The notes below the pieces were generated by a model. The model had not been told where the DNA came from. It ran no database searches and was given only the letters and a program-made list of their open reading frames with translations. From Simiduia litorea (lineage in GTDB: Bacteria; Pseudomonadota; Gammaproteobacteria; Pseudomonadales; Cellvibrionaceae), in the NCBI RefSeq assembly GCF_042853465.1, contig NZ_AP031497.1, positions 3,100,001-3,164,000 on the forward strand: a DNA stretch of 64,000 nucleotides. Reading direction: 5' to 3'. How positions within the stretch are numbered: the stretch's first letter is position 1; every line of letters starts with the position of its first letter. Both the position numbers and the translations under genes were made by a program. Positions 63,368 through 64,000 of the stretch are shown here, piece after piece.

Positions 63368-64000
63368 ATGGCACTAGATCAATCGGTTCAGCTTGGACGC
63401 AACCAGATCATCGCTCGCCATTTCGGCCAGTGGTGTCGGCGACTATTGTTAGCAACCTTAACCTGCGGCCTCGCCTTTCTCGGGTTGAACAGCTACGCCA
63501 ATTCCGCTGATAACAACATAGGATCACTCAGTTCCAACGTCGACGGCACTCAATATTGGACCTTTGATCTACCCGCACAACCGCTCGACTTATCACTATT
63601 ACAATTTGCCCAAATTACTCAGATAAATTTACTGGGGACACCGGCCCAGCTTTCTGCGCTTACCGCACCCGCGTTAAAAGGCCAGTTCCAACTTTCCGCC
63701 GGTCTCCGTCAGTTACTGATAAACAGCGGCGTGCATTTCCGCATCGATCCACAAGGCATCACCCTGTATCAAACAGTAGCCACAAATCAAACACAGCCCC
63801 AACGCACAAGCAAGCAGCCAGAAAGAGTGCTGGAAGAGGTGATAGTCACGTCGCTGAGGCGCGCGACAGACTTACAAAAAACACCCATTGCGGTAACGGC
63901 CATGGATCAGAACCAAATTGATCAACTGCAAGCGAAAGACATCCGCGATATCAGCTTAATGGTGCCCGGCTTAGAAATGACCAATACCGGCGAGCAATCG
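63368..64000 (+). CDS. STN-domain TonB-dependent receptor (C-terminus beyond window)
   Basis: I translated 211 residues from the ATG at 63368, open to the window end. A signal sequence (to about SYANSADN) is followed by an STN domain at about 60-140: FDLPAQPLDLSLLQFAQIT, LLINSGVHFRIDPQGITLYQ (last Q at the domain end). A TonB-box-like EEVIVTSLRRATDLQKTPIA then opens a plug domain (VPGLEMTNTG). STN domains pass signals to FecR-type proteins, and a FecIR pair lies divergently 360 bases away. It is therefore probably a transducing receptor. Confidence 0.9.
   Translation, partial: MALDQSVQLGRNQIIARHFGQWCRRLLLATLTCGLAFLGLNSYANSADNNIGSLSSNVDGTQYWTFDLPAQPLDLSLLQFAQITQINLLGTPAQLSALTAPALKGQFQLSAGLRQLLINSGVHFRIDPQGITLYQTVATNQTQPQRTSKQPERVLEEVIVTSLRRATDLQKTPIAVTAMDQNQIDQLQAKDIRDISLMVPGLEMTNTGEQS

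Noticed and set aside
1..64000. Transfer RNAs, ribosomal RNA, CRISPR arrays, insertion sequences or prophage genes
   Set aside because: None was seen on reading; no transposase, integrase or regularly spaced repeats. Only a dedicated scan (for example tRNAscan) would be decisive for tRNAs.

Overview
The window is a contiguous piece of a Gram-negative gammaproteobacterial chromosome. TonB-dependent receptors, a FecIR pair, DbpA, HrpB, DjlA, SlyD and biosynthetic SpeA all fit this. The mixture of polysaccharide-type TonB receptors with halogenase/SapC neighbours, a secreted amylase and a hydroxamate siderophore locus suggests a marine or polysaccharide-degrading Cellvibrionales-like bacterium; that placement is inference. 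I see no insertion sequence, integrase, CRISPR array, tRNA or rRNA. Both window ends cut through TonB-dependent receptor genes.

Region 1 (1-9499) is an iron-acquisition locus. A siderophore receptor (minus strand) diverges from a five-gene operon on the plus strand. The operon encodes a diamine N-monooxygenase, an MFS exporter, a fused acyltransferase-NIS synthetase, a FhuF-type [2Fe-2S] reductase and a multi-pass DUF1624-type acyltransferase-like protein. Two Fur-box-like sequences lie in the 471-base divergent region. A single type C NIS synthetase fused to its acyltransferase points to a putrebactin/bisucaberin/desferrioxamine-type bis- or tris-hydroxamate.

Region 2 (9531-20055, all minus strand) holds a YgjP-like peptidase, an NRAMP-like transporter with altered metal-site motifs, a PAP2 acid phosphatase, HrpB, a secreted GH13 alpha-amylase with a LacI-type palindrome upstream, an exported Nudix protein coupled to a small membrane protein, and a methyltransferase/unknown/YigZ operon.

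Region 3 (20160-33185) begins with a 1201-residue NMT1-CHASE-PAS-GGDEF-EAL signalling protein followed by a Tsx-like outer-membrane channel. SlyD, a VOC lipoprotein pair, SpeA arginine decarboxylase, a UspE-like protein, DjlA and a patatin phospholipase follow.

Region 4 (33379-42693) is a metabolic block. It has a ThDP enzyme, an FAD dehydrogenase and a LuxR regulator. Next comes a putrescine-type module: a PuuA-like gamma-glutamyl ligase, a LuxR regulator, a GntR/FCD regulator and a SpuC-like putrescine aminotransferase. Near-identical GTGATCAC-centred operators precede the GntR gene and the aminotransferase gene. SpeA upstream makes agmatine, so polyamine formation and breakdown are encoded close together.

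Region 5 (42974-53661) contains housekeeping and envelope genes: a YbaK-like deacylase, ArfB, an HlyD/ABC-2 exporter, Dcd, a DUF885 lipoprotein, a VIT1-type transporter, two YbjQ proteins with an M48 protease, and DbpA. Related short palindromic repeats flank the dcd-DUF885 pair.

Region 6 (53783-64000) is a carbohydrate-type TonB locus on the minus strand: receptor, flavin-dependent halogenase-like protein, SapC, DUF6445 protein and sugar-porter MFS. An intra-operon terminator follows the receptor. Upstream lies a FecI/FecR pair, which diverges from an STN-domain TonB receptor that runs off the right end.
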